A stretch of 47,961 nt of DNA from Phycisphaerales bacterium (GTDB taxonomy: Bacteria; Planctomycetota; Phycisphaerae; SM23-33; FEN-1343), in assembly GCA_003171335.1 (NCBI GenBank), contig PMYD01000118.1, forward strand, positions 40,706 through 88,666. Reading direction: 5' to 3'. Below are positions 17,703 through 25,197 of this stretch, one piece after another (position 1 is the stretch's first letter; every line of letters starts with the position of its first letter). The notes below the pieces were generated by a model. It worked only from the letters and a program-made list of their open reading frames with translations, searched no databases and was not told the origin of the DNA. A program made the translations under genes and the position numbers.

Positions 17703-18833
17703 ATGCTGGAACGCCTGAGAACGATGATGCGGAAAGAGGCGATCGTGGTCCTGCGGGACCCGCGCATGCGGACGGTCGTTTTCGTCGCCCCGATCATCCA
17801 GCTCGTGATCTTCGGCTACGCCGCCAATACCGACGTGCGCCACGTCCGCACGGCCGTGCTGGACCTGGACAACACCCCGGCCAGCCGCGAGCTGGTCGCG
17901 CGCTTCGCGGGCTCCACGTATTTCGACATCGTCTCCTACGTCGCTACCGCCGACGCCGCCCAATCGCTCGTCGATCGCGGGAGTGCGCGGGCCATCATCC
18001 GCCTCGACAAGGGTTTTCAAGAGGACCTCGATGCCGGCCGCACGGCCGCCGTGCAGCTCATCGTCGATGGCGTCGATTCCTCCACCGCCGGCGTGGTGCT
18101 CAAATACGCCGGCGAGATCGCCACGGCCTATTCACGCCAGCAGATCGGCCGCCGGCTCGACCGCCTCACGGGCGCTGGCCCGCGGCCGGGCCAGGTGGTT
18201 CTGGAGCCCAGGGTGTGGTTCAACGAGAACCTCGAAAGCCGCAACTTCTACGTGCCGGGCATCATCGCCAACCTGGTGATGCTCATCACGCTCATCCTCA
18301 CCAGCATGTCCATCGTTCGCGAGCGCGAGATCGGCACGATGGAACAGGTGATGGTCACGCCCATCACGCCGGCCGAACTCATCCTGGGCAAGACCATTCC
18401 CTTCGCCATCATCAGCTTCATCGTGGTGCTGCTGGTGACGACGGTGGGCGTGTTCTGGTTTGGGGTGCCCATCCGCGGTTCGCTGGTGCTGCTGGCGGCG
18501 GCGACGACGCTGTACCTGCTCTCGGCGGCGGGGCTGGGCCTGTTGGTCTCGACCATCTGCAAGACGCAGCAGCAGGCGATGATGTCCACCTTCTTCATCA
18601 TGTTCCCGGCGATCCTGCTTTCCGGCTTCGTCTTCCCCATCGCCAACATGCCGCTGCCGGTGCAGTGGCTGACGTTGGCGGATCCGCTGCGTTATTTCAT
18701 CGTGGTGCTCCGCGGCATCTTCCTCAAGGGCGTGGGCATCTCCATCCTGTGGCCGCAACTTCTGGGCCTGGCGGCGATTGGCACGTTCGTCGTTACCCTG
18801 GCCGCCAAGCGATTCCACAAGACGCTGGCATGA
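17703..18833 (+). CDS. ABC-2 type permease 2 (YbhR/YbhS-like)
   Basis: From ATG 17703 the protein is 376 residues with the same plan as its neighbour: RKEAIVVLRDPRMRT start, extracytoplasmic domain, then helices with IGTMEQVMVTPITPAELILGK and FPAILLSGFVFPIANMP. It completes the YbhG-F-F-S-R-like exporter. A GTG at 17661 in frame would begin inside the repeat element, and the duplicated MLER at 17569 is in another frame relation, so 17703 is preferred. The spacing from permease 1 was evidently widened by the repeat insertion; the pair would otherwise be almost contiguous. Confidence 0.93.
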   Translation: MLERLRTMMRKEAIVVLRDPRMRTVVFVAPIIQLVIFGYAANTDVRHVRTAVLDLDNTPASRELVARFAGSTYFDIVSYVATADAAQSLVDRGSARAIIRLDKGFQEDLDAGRTAAVQLIVDGVDSSTAGVVLKYAGEIATAYSRQQIGRRLDRLTGAGPRPGQVVLEPRVWFNENLESRNFYVPGIIANLVMLITLILTSMSIVREREIGTMEQVMVTPITPAELILGKTIPFAIISFIVVLLVTTVGVFWFGVPIRGSLVLLAAATTLYLLSAAGLGLLVSTICKTQQQAMMSTFFIMFPAILLSGFVFPIANMPLPVQWLTLADPLRYFIVVLRGIFLKGVGISILWPQLLGLAAIGTFVVTLAAKRFHKTLA

Positions 18834-19043
18834 GGAACTATGCGAACCGCCTGGCCGTGGGTTGCCGTCGGCGTGGTTGCTACGCTGCGCTTCGCAAACC
18901 ACGGCGCCCAACCCATCCTTTTATGTGTGCCAAAGCTCTCGACACCATCAGCCGCTTTTTGCTCCGATGCCGTTGCCAACGGCCCGCGCGCCCGCTAGCA
19001 TATGACGCTTCGCGTGGGCATTTATACATCTAGAGGAGTCGCC
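18834..19043. repeat. Intergenic repeat-like segment upstream of metK
   Basis: 210 bases without a plausible gene. The stretch around 18853-18930 contains an inverted pair built on CGTGGTTGCTACGCTGCGC and GCGCTTCGCAAACCACGGCGCC, a pattern resembling other dispersed repeats here. No riboswitch-like structure upstream of metK was evident to me. A GAGGAG Shine-Dalgarno for metK lies at about 19033. Confidence 0.4.
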
Positions 19044-20267
19044 ATGATCGACCGGACGCAGCGAGCATCGCATTTGTTCACCAGTGAATCCGTCACCGCC
19101 GGCCATCCCGACAAGGTGGCCGATGCGATTTCCGACGGCATTCTGGACAGCCTGATCCGCCACGACCCGCACGTGCGCTGCGCCTGCGAGACGCTGGTGA
19201 CCACCGGCCTGATCGTGCTGGCCGGCGAGATCACCGTGCATACCCCCAAGGCCGCCGCCGCCTTGGCCAAGGTGGACGAGACCGCCCGCGATGTGGTGCG
19301 CAAGATCGGCTACGACGACCCGGCCACCGGGTTTGACTACCGCAGTTGCGCCGTCGTGCGCACGCTGCACGGCCAGTCGGCCGATATCAACCGCGGCGTG
19401 GACCGCAAGAGCCGCGCTGAGCAGGGCGCCGGCGACCAGGGCATCATGTTCGGCTTCGCCTGCGACGAGACCAGCCAGCTCATGCCCATGCCTATTTACC
19501 TGGCCCACCGGCTGACCGAGCGGATGACGCAGGCCCGCGAAAACGGCGATATCAAGTGGCTGCGGCCCGACGGCAAGAGCCAGGTCACCGTGGGATACGT
19601 CCAGGATGAGCCGGCACGCGTGCACACCGTCGTTCTGTCCACGCAGCACACCGAGGCGGCGCTGGACCCCAGGACGGACGCCATGAGCGAGAAGTCCCGC
19701 CGCGAGATCATCGAGAAGATCATCAAGCCGGTGATCGTCGCCGAGTGCCCCGGGCTGTGGCACAACAAGATCATCTTCCACATCAACCCGACCGGGCGGT
19801 TCGTCATCGGCGGCCCGCACGGCGACAGCGGCCTGACGGGCCGGAAGATCATCGTTGACACGTACGGCGGCCGCGGCTGCCACGGCGGCGGCGCGTTCTC
19901 CGGCAAGGACCCCTCGAAGGTCGATCGCTCCGCCAGCTACATGTGCCGCTACATCGCCAAGAACATCGTCAAGGCGCGCCTGGCGCGCGCGGTCGAGGTG
20001 CAGGTGGGCTATGCCATCGGCATCGCGGACCCCGTCAGCGTCATGATCCAGACCGGCGGCTCGGGCATCGTGGATGATGAGCGGTTGGAGGCCGTCGTGC
20101 GCGATGTCTTCCCGCTTCGCCCGGCGGAGATCATCGATTACCTGAAGCTGCTGCGGCCGATTTATGGCAAGACCGCCGCCAACGGCCACTTCGGCCGCAA
20201 GGATCCCGACTTCACATGGGAGAAGATGGACATGGTCGACAAGCTCCGCAAGGCGTGCAAGGTATAG
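19044..20267 (+). CDS. metK: S-adenosylmethionine synthase
   Basis: A 407-residue enzyme making S-adenosylmethionine from methionine and ATP in the cytoplasm. Family motifs are all visible: [19 protein letters not shown] (N-terminal ATP/methionine site), [15 protein letters not shown] (signature 1), [21 protein letters not shown], and [19 protein letters not shown] (signature 2, P-loop-like). The ATG at 19044 follows GAGGAG at ideal spacing; an upstream in-frame ATG at 19002 adds 14 unconserved residues and is rejected. The length is near the family norm of about 380-400. Confidence 0.97.
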   Translation: MIDRTQRASHLFTSESVTAGHPDKVADAISDGILDSLIRHDPHVRCACETLVTTGLIVLAGEITVHTPKAAAALAKVDETARDVVRKIGYDDPATGFDYRSCAVVRTLHGQSADINRGVDRKSRAEQGAGDQGIMFGFACDETSQLMPMPIYLAHRLTERMTQARENGDIKWLRPDGKSQVTVGYVQDEPARVHTVVLSTQHTEAALDPRTDAMSEKSRREIIEKIIKPVIVAECPGLWHNKIIFHINPTGRFVIGGPHGDSGLTGRKIIVDTYGGRGCHGGGAFSGKDPSKVDRSASYMCRYIAKNIVKARLARAVEVQVGYAIGIADPVSVMIQTGGSGIVDDERLEAVVRDVFPLRPAEIIDYLKLLRPIYGKTAANGHFGRKDPDFTWEKMDMVDKLRKACKV

Positions 20268-20301
20268 CAGTCCCAGCGTCGGCGCGGCGAGGCAATGCTC
20301 C

Positions 20302-21099
20302 ATGATCGAACATCGCTTCGAAGATGGCATGCACCTGCGCCTCGTCGAGGGCAAACAGCCCGGCCGCGCCATCGTCTACATCCACGGCCTGGGCGAATCG
20401 GGCCTGTGCTTCGAGAACCTCATCACCGATGCGCGGCTGGCCGCCTGGACGCACGTCGTGCCGGACCTGCCCGGCTATGGCAAGAGCGACTGGCCGCCGC
20501 GGCCCATGCCGCTGCACGAGCACGCCGCGATGCTGGCGGCCGTCATCGCCGACCGGCGGCTCTCGCCGGCGGTGCTGCTGGGCCACTCCATGGGCGGCGT
20601 GATCGGCCTGATGCTGTGCGAGCAGCACCCCGAACTCGTGCGCGGGTTCATCAACGTGGAGGGCAATATCTCCCTGGAGGATTGCGCCTTCAGCTCCAAG
20701 GCCGCGGCGTACCGGGCGGATGATTTTCTGGCCACGGGGCGGGCGGCCATGCTCGATGAGATCTACCGGGCCGGCGTCACGGACCTGCCGCTGCGAACGT
20801 ACCACGCGAGCATCCAGATGTGCGATGGCCGCACGTTCCACCTCAACAGCGCCGAGCTGGTGATGCTCTCGGGCTCCGAGAAACTGGCCGCCCGATTGCG
20901 GGCGATGCAAGGGCCGGTGATGTATATCGCCGGCAGTCCCCGCGGCGCCGGCAAACGCTCGCACCAGTTGCTGACCGAGGCGGGCGTGTCGTGGCAGGCC
21001 GTGGAAAACTCGGGGCACTGGCCGTTCACCGACCAGCAGGAGGATTTCGTGGGGAGAGTTTTGAATTTCCTGAACGGTCTGCCGCCGCCGCCGCCGTGA
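20302..21099 (+). CDS. Alpha/beta hydrolase
   Basis: A 265-residue single-domain alpha/beta-hydrolase. The oxyanion region is IVYIHGLGESG (residues 24-34), the nucleophile elbow GHSMGG with Ser96, and the C-terminal catalytic His lies in ENSGHWPFT; the acid is probably the Asp in the preceding strand but is not certain. No signal peptide, so cytoplasmic. It follows metK by 34 bases and may be cotranscribed. The substrate is unknown; esterase or lactonase activity would be a guess. The C-terminus ends in a poly-proline run. Confidence 0.85.
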   Translation: MIEHRFEDGMHLRLVEGKQPGRAIVYIHGLGESGLCFENLITDARLAAWTHVVPDLPGYGKSDWPPRPMPLHEHAAMLAAVIADRRLSPAVLLGHSMGGVIGLMLCEQHPELVRGFINVEGNISLEDCAFSSKAAAYRADDFLATGRAAMLDEIYRAGVTDLPLRTYHASIQMCDGRTFHLNSAELVMLSGSEKLAARLRAMQGPVMYIAGSPRGAGKRSHQLLTEAGVSWQAVENSGHWPFTDQQEDFVGRVLNFLNGLPPPPP

Positions 21100-21123
21100 G
21101 GCTGGGCCCGTGTGCAGACATCG

Positions 21124-21163
21124 ATCGGGTAGGCCGGGGCCGTGAGGCCCCGGCCTACCCGAT
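21124..21163. repeat. Perfect 18-bp hairpin with GTGA loop
   Basis: Left arm 21124-21141 (ATCGGGTAGGCCGGGGCC), loop GTGA, right arm 21146-21163, no mismatch. Read on the plus strand as RNA the loop is a GNRA tetraloop. It lies between the converging ends of the hydrolase gene and rpmH, so it may act as a bidirectional transcription barrier, though no T-tract follows. A second copy, in the opposite orientation, begins at 47942 and is cut by the window end. Confidence 0.85.
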
Positions 21164-21189
21164 TCGGCCGATGGGCGCGTGGGGGCGGC

Positions 21190-21324
21190 TTAAACCACCT
21201 GCACCTTGCGTCCCACGCGGCGCTTGCGGTTAATGAGCTTGCGGCCATTGGCCGTCCGCATTCGAGCCCGGAAGCCGAGCTTCCGTACCCTCTTGCGCTT
21301 GCTGATCCTGTGCGGGTAATGCAT
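21190..21324 (-). CDS. rpmH: 50S ribosomal protein L34
   Basis: A 44-residue basic protein read on the minus strand: it begins MHYPHRISKRKRVRKLGF and continues RARMRTANGRKLINRKR. The core KRKR..GFRARM.T.NGRK.. is diagnostic of L34, part of the large ribosomal subunit. The start is preceded by GAGGTGAG. The first residues differ from the usual MKRTYQPS. No rnpA or yidC follows; downstream (leftward) lies only the hairpin at 21124 and the end of the convergent hydrolase gene, so rpmH is separated from its usual partners. Confidence 0.93.
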   Translation of the reverse strand: MHYPHRISKRKRVRKLGFRARMRTANGRKLINRKRRVGRKVQVV

Positions 21325-21834
21325 ATCTCACCTCGTTGGTCATGGACCGCTTTATGTCAACGATAGCCTGCCCGCTCCGGGCTAGCCCAGAGCCAAGTCG
21401 GGAAAGGATACCGGCACGTGGGAGAAATCACAAGAGGAATTCTGAGGACTGTCAGCGACAGACAGCATTGCCCGGTCTTGGGCTATCTGTGCCCTCCAAC
21501 TTTAAACCGTTTAAAGTACGTTCCGCTTCTGTTAGGTCCACCTTTAAACCGTTTAAAGGTGGGTCAGGTTTTGCCAGGTATAAACCCTTCCAACTTCAGT
21601 CTGGGGCGGGCTGACGACTCGCAGTGCGGAAGTAACCTTTTAGAAAGCAGTTACGAAACTGCGACTTTCGTGGTGAGATGACCAGGTGTCCATTATGGAC
21701 ACCTGGGGCGAGATTCAACTGTCCGTAACGGACAGTTGACGCGGGAGGATCAGGTGTGCGCGGCGCACACCTGGGGCAGGCAGATTCAGGGCCTTTCTTG
21801 CCCTTGCCCCAGCGTCACGGTAGATTTGCCCGCA
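21325..21834. repeat. Palindrome array B in the rpmH/hisD divergent gap
   Basis: A 510-base gap. Five 23-bp palindromes: 21497-21519 CAACTTTAAAC (two outer mismatches), 21539-21561 CACCTTTAAAC (perfect, extendable to 25 bp), 21683-21705 CAGGTGTCCAT, 21716-21738 CAACTGTCCGT, 21751-21773 CAGGTGTGCGC. Two of these arms also occur in array A. A shorter hairpin CTGTC-agc-GACAG lies near 21449-21461, and GCAGTT/AACTGC near 21647-21662. The first 170 bases next to rpmH hold no palindrome of this class. The array ends 61 bases before hisD. Confidence 0.88.
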
Positions 21835-23235
21835 ATGAGCATCCGCATTTTTCAAACCGATACCCCGCTGGCCGATTCCAACGTGCTGCGCCTGCGCGAT
21901 CTTTTGCGTGCTGGCACGATGACCGCCGCCGGCGAAAAGAACGCCGACGTGCCGGCCATCGTGCGCGACATCATTGAGCAGGTCCAGCAGCGCGGCGATG
22001 GCGCCGTTGTCGAACTGACGGAGCGAATCGACCGCATCAAGCTGAAGCCCTCCGAGCTGCGCATTGGCCCCGAGCGGATCCGCCAGGCGCACTTGGCGGC
22101 CGATGGCGAATTTCTCAAACTCGCCCGGCGGGTCACCGCCAATATCCGCCAGTACCAGCAGCACATCAAGGTGCAGGCCCCGCCCGACCTGGTGAAGGAT
22201 GGCCGGCGGCTGGGAGTGCGGTATACGCCCATGGACCGTGCGGGCATCTACGTGCCCGGCTGGAAGGCGATTTATCCTTCAACCGTGCTGATGACCGTCG
22301 TGCCGGCCCAGGTGGCCGGCGTGTGGCAGATCGCCCTGGCCGGCCCCCCCACCGCCGACGGCATGAACGAGATGACCCTCGCCCTGGCCGGCGAACTGGG
22401 CATCGAGGAGGTTTACCGCATCGGCGGCGCCATCGCCATCGCCGCCTTCGCCCTGGGCACCGAGACCATACCGGCCGTGCAGATGGTTGCCGGACCGGGC
22501 AACGCCTTTGTCGCCGAGGCGAAGATGCAGCTTTGCGGCCGCGTGGCCATTGATTCGCCCGCCGGGGCCAGCGAAGTGCTCATAATCGCCGATGAAACGG
22601 CCAATGCCGCTCATGTGGCCGCCGACATGCTGGCCCAGGCCGAGCACAATCCCGCCTCGGCCGTGCTGGTGACGACCTGGGCCGCCCTGGCCGCCGCCGT
22701 GGCCCGCGAAATTGAGAAGCAACTGCCCGCCCTGCCTCGTGCGGCCGCGGCGAGCAATTCGCTGGACAACTACAGCGGCATCATCGTGGTGCCAAGTCTT
22801 GCCGCCGCCTGCGACGTGGCCAACGAATTCGCCGCCGAGCACCTCCAGATCATCACCGCCGACAACCGGTCCGTGCTGGCGCAAATCCGCAACGCCGGGG
22901 CGATCTTCCTGGGCGATGACACGCCGGTGCCCTTAGGCGATTATGTGGCCGGCCCCAGCCACGTGCTGCCCACGCGCGGGCTGGCCCGGCAGTATGGGCC
23001 GCTTTCGGTCAACAGTTTCCTCAAGGCCTCCAGCGTGCTGGAGTATGACCCGGCCGCCCTGGCCGCCGATGCGGCCGATGTGCAGGCCTTCGCGAATTAT
23101 GAAGGCCTCACGGCCCATGCCGCCGCGGTTGCGATTCGCTTATCGGGCGAGCCTGGTTCGCAAACGAAGAGGACCACAAAGATCACAAAGAACACGAAGG
23201 GCACGAAGAACAGCGGGAAGCGGAAGAGGAAGTAA
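21835..23235 (+). CDS. hisD: Histidinol dehydrogenase
   Basis: A 466-residue enzyme oxidising L-histidinol to histidine (last two steps of histidine synthesis), zinc- and NAD-dependent. Motifs: GPGNAFVAEAKMQLCG (220-235), DSPAGASEVLIIADE (240-254), QAEHNPASA (268-276), catalytic Glu335-His336 in AAEHLQI, and GDYVAGPSHVLPTRG (368-382). I start at ATG 21835 (MSIRIFQ) rather than 21736, whose extra residues are translated palindrome array. The final 25 residues (from QTKRTTKITKNTKGTK) are Lys/Thr-rich and encoded by a dispersed repeat, well past the normal end near residue 440. First of hisD-hisC-hisB. Confidence 0.96.
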   Translation: MSIRIFQTDTPLADSNVLRLRDLLRAGTMTAAGEKNADVPAIVRDIIEQVQQRGDGAVVELTERIDRIKLKPSELRIGPERIRQAHLAADGEFLKLARRVTANIRQYQQHIKVQAPPDLVKDGRRLGVRYTPMDRAGIYVPGWKAIYPSTVLMTVVPAQVAGVWQIALAGPPTADGMNEMTLALAGELGIEEVYRIGGAIAIAAFALGTETIPAVQMVAGPGNAFVAEAKMQLCGRVAIDSPAGASEVLIIADETANAAHVAADMLAQAEHNPASAVLVTTWAALAAAVAREIEKQLPALPRAAAASNSLDNYSGIIVVPSLAAACDVANEFAAEHLQIITADNRSVLAQIRNAGAIFLGDDTPVPLGDYVAGPSHVLPTRGLARQYGPLSVNSFLKASSVLEYDPAALAADAADVQAFANYEGLTAHAAAVAIRLSGEPGSQTKRTTKITKNTKGTKNSGKRKRK

Positions 23236-23325
23236 AGTCTTGAAAGAGCATCTGATTCTTTAACTGCTTTTCTTCCTTTGTGATCTTTGTGTCCTTCGTG
23301 GTCTTTGTGTCCTCTTCCTCCTCGT
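23162..23325. repeat. CACAAAGA-type inverted repeat, copy 1
   Basis: Left arm in the 3' end of hisD (23162-23215, ACCACAAAGATCACAAAGAA...), right arm downstream (about 23267-23325, TTTGTGATCTTTGTGTCC...). Purine-rich and pyrimidine-rich arms could pair imperfectly. A second copy is at 43848-44020. Confidence 0.75.
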
Positions 23326-23362
23326 GATTGACTTCCCCGACAAACGGCCCGAAAATCACCCC

Positions 23363-24394
23363 ATGCCGTTCTTTCGCGACAATATCGAGGCCATGGAGGC
23401 CTACATCCCCGGCGCGCCGGCGGATGAGGCGGGTGTGGTTAAGCTCAACCAGAACGAGAACCCCTATCCGCCCTCGCCCAAGGCCATCGAGGCGATGCGC
23501 CAGTTCGACGGGGCGAGCCTGCGGCTCTACCCCGACCCGCTGGCGGGCGGCTTCTGCCGCGCGGCCGCTGCGGTGCTGGATGTGCCGGCTGAGCGGATCC
23601 TCGTCGGCGATGGCAGCGATGACCTGATCATCATGATCGCCCGCGCCGCCCTGGGAGCAGGCCGCAAGGTGGTCATTACCGACCCCACGTTTCCGTACTA
23701 CTTCACGCAGGGACTGGTCGAAAATGCGCGGATCGTAAGCGTGCCGGCGCAGGAAGATTTCAGCCTGCCCATCGAAGAGATGGCCGCCGCCGGCGGCGAT
23801 GTCACCTTCCTGGCCGCACCCAACAGCCCCACGGGCGCCACCGCCGACCTGGAGAAGCTGGGCTGGCTGGCGAGCCAGCTCAAAGGCCTGCTGGTCATTG
23901 ATGAAGCCTATGCCGACTTCGCCGGCGCCAGCGCCCTTTCGCTCGTTGGCCGGCGGCCCAACGTGATCATCCTGCGAACGCTCTCCAAGGGCTATTCGTT
24001 GGCCGGTCTGCGGCTGGGTTTTGCCGTGCTGGATGGGCCGCTCAAGAACGGGCTGCTCAAAACCAAGAGCATTTATAACGTGGGTCCCCTGCCGGCCGCC
24101 GTGGGCGCCGCCGCCATGGCCGATCAGGCGTATCATCGCCTCTGCGTCGAGAAGATCCTCGCCGAGCGCACCCGCCTGGCGGCCGCCCTGGCCGGCCGCG
24201 GCTTTACCGTCTGGCCCAGCGCCGCCAACTTCCTGATGGTTCGCCCGGGCGACGGCGATGCGGGGGCGGTGTACCATCGTCTCAAGAGCCGTGGCGTACT
24301 GGTCCGATACTTTCATACAGACCGCATGCGCGACAAGCTGCGCATCAGCATCGGCACGCGGCAGGAAAACGAGATCCTGCTGGGAAAGCTTTAG
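23363..24394 (+). CDS. hisC: Histidinol-phosphate aminotransferase
   Basis: A 343-residue class I/II PLP aminotransferase converting imidazole-acetol phosphate to histidinol phosphate. Seen: KLNQNENPYPPSP (27-39), GDGSDDLI (82-89), APNSPTG (152-158), VIDEAYADF (178-186), and the PLP lysine Lys209 in TLSKGYSLAGLRLGF. ATG 23363 is preferred; an earlier in-frame start at 23324 lies in repeat-derived sequence. It is second in the his cluster, 127 bases after hisD, with the gap filled by the right arm of a repeat. Confidence 0.94.
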   Translation: MPFFRDNIEAMEAYIPGAPADEAGVVKLNQNENPYPPSPKAIEAMRQFDGASLRLYPDPLAGGFCRAAAAVLDVPAERILVGDGSDDLIIMIARAALGAGRKVVITDPTFPYYFTQGLVENARIVSVPAQEDFSLPIEEMAAAGGDVTFLAAPNSPTGATADLEKLGWLASQLKGLLVIDEAYADFAGASALSLVGRRPNVIILRTLSKGYSLAGLRLGFAVLDGPLKNGLLKTKSIYNVGPLPAAVGAAAMADQAYHRLCVEKILAERTRLAAALAGRGFTVWPSAANFLMVRPGDGDAGAVYHRLKSRGVLVRYFHTDRMRDKLRISIGTRQENEILLGKL

Positions 24395-24521
24395 GCTGTA
24401 GGCTTTAGGCTGTAGGGATAGTGAAGAAGGATTCCTTCATTCCCTACAACCTCCAACCTCAGCAACAAGACGTTGTTGTTCGTCTTGCTTTTGCCTACAG
24501 GCTATAGCTTAAAGTCTACAA
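24395..24521. repeat. Dispersed AGGCTGTAGG-type repeat between hisC and hisB
   Basis: TAGGCTGTAGGCTTTAGGCT and TGTAGGGA on the left are partly complementary to TCCCTACA and TTGCCTACAGGCTATAG on the right. CAACAAGACGTTGTTG (about 24462-24477) forms a small inner hairpin. No gene is present in these 127 bases. Confidence 0.6.
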
Positions 24522-25118
24522 ATGCCCCGAACCGCACAAATAGATCGCAAAACGGCCGAAACGCAGATCCGCCTGAGCGTGGACCTGGACGGGCGCGGCG
24601 CGCTTTCCGCCAAGACGGGCGTGGGCTTCCTCGACCACATGCTGGCCCACCTGGCCAAGCACAGCCTGATGGATATCACGCTGGCCGCCTCGGGCGACCT
24701 GCACGTGGATGACCACCACACGGTGGAGGATATCGCCATCTGCCTGGGCACGGCACTCTTGCAGGCGCTGGGCGATAAGGCCGGCATCCGCCGCTACGGC
24801 TGGGCCATGGTGCCCATGGATGAGACGCTCGCCGCCGCCGCGATCGATCTTTCCGGCCGCACGGCCTTCATCATGAATGCACCATTCACCGCCGGCAAGA
24901 TCGGCACGTTTGACACGCAGCTCGTGGGCGAGTTCCTGCGGCAGTTTGCCGCCAGCGCGAAGATGAACCTGCACGTCAACGTGGCCTATGGCGCCAACGA
25001 CCATCACATCGCCGAGGCTATTTTCAAAGCCGTCGCCATGGCCCTGCGCCGGGCCAAGGAAATCGATCCGGCCCGCGGCGGCCAGGTGCCCAGCACCAAG
25101 GGCACGCTGGGCGAGTGA
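24522..25118 (+). CDS. hisB: Imidazoleglycerol-phosphate dehydratase
   Basis: A 198-residue monofunctional enzyme, the normal size of the stand-alone dehydratase (not fused to a phosphatase as in E. coli). Metal-binding motifs: GFLDHMLAHLAKH (residues 36-48), VDDHHTVEDIAICLG (64-78), and ANDHHIAEAIFKA in the C-terminal half. It removes water from imidazole glycerol phosphate in histidine synthesis. Last of hisD-hisC-hisB; a strong hairpin follows the stop. Confidence 0.96.
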   Translation: MPRTAQIDRKTAETQIRLSVDLDGRGALSAKTGVGFLDHMLAHLAKHSLMDITLAASGDLHVDDHHTVEDIAICLGTALLQALGDKAGIRRYGWAMVPMDETLAAAAIDLSGRTAFIMNAPFTAGKIGTFDTQLVGEFLRQFAASAKMNLHVNVAYGANDHHIAEAIFKAVAMALRRAKEIDPARGGQVPSTKGTLGE

Positions 25119-25156
25119 GACATGTGGCATCCGGAAGAGGGGAAGATTTCTTCCGA

Positions 25157-25188
25157 GGGTGCCACGGCTGTCCGCAGCCGTGGCACCC
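25157..25188. repeat. 14-bp hairpin between convergent hisB and the glycosidase gene
   Basis: Perfect stem: left arm 25157-25170 (GGGTGCCACGGCTG), loop TCCG, right arm 25175-25188. It sits between two converging genes, so a bidirectional termination role is possible. The same sequence forms the ends of the 120-bp element at 32623-32742. Confidence 0.8.
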
Positions 25189-25197
25189 CGAAGAGGA

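Noticed and set aside
18834..19043. SAM riboswitch upstream of metK
   Set aside because: No recognisable SAM-binding core; the segment looks like dispersed repeat.
21736..21834. Longer N-terminus for HisD
   Set aside because: The extra 33 residues are translated palindrome array; the conserved start is at 21835.
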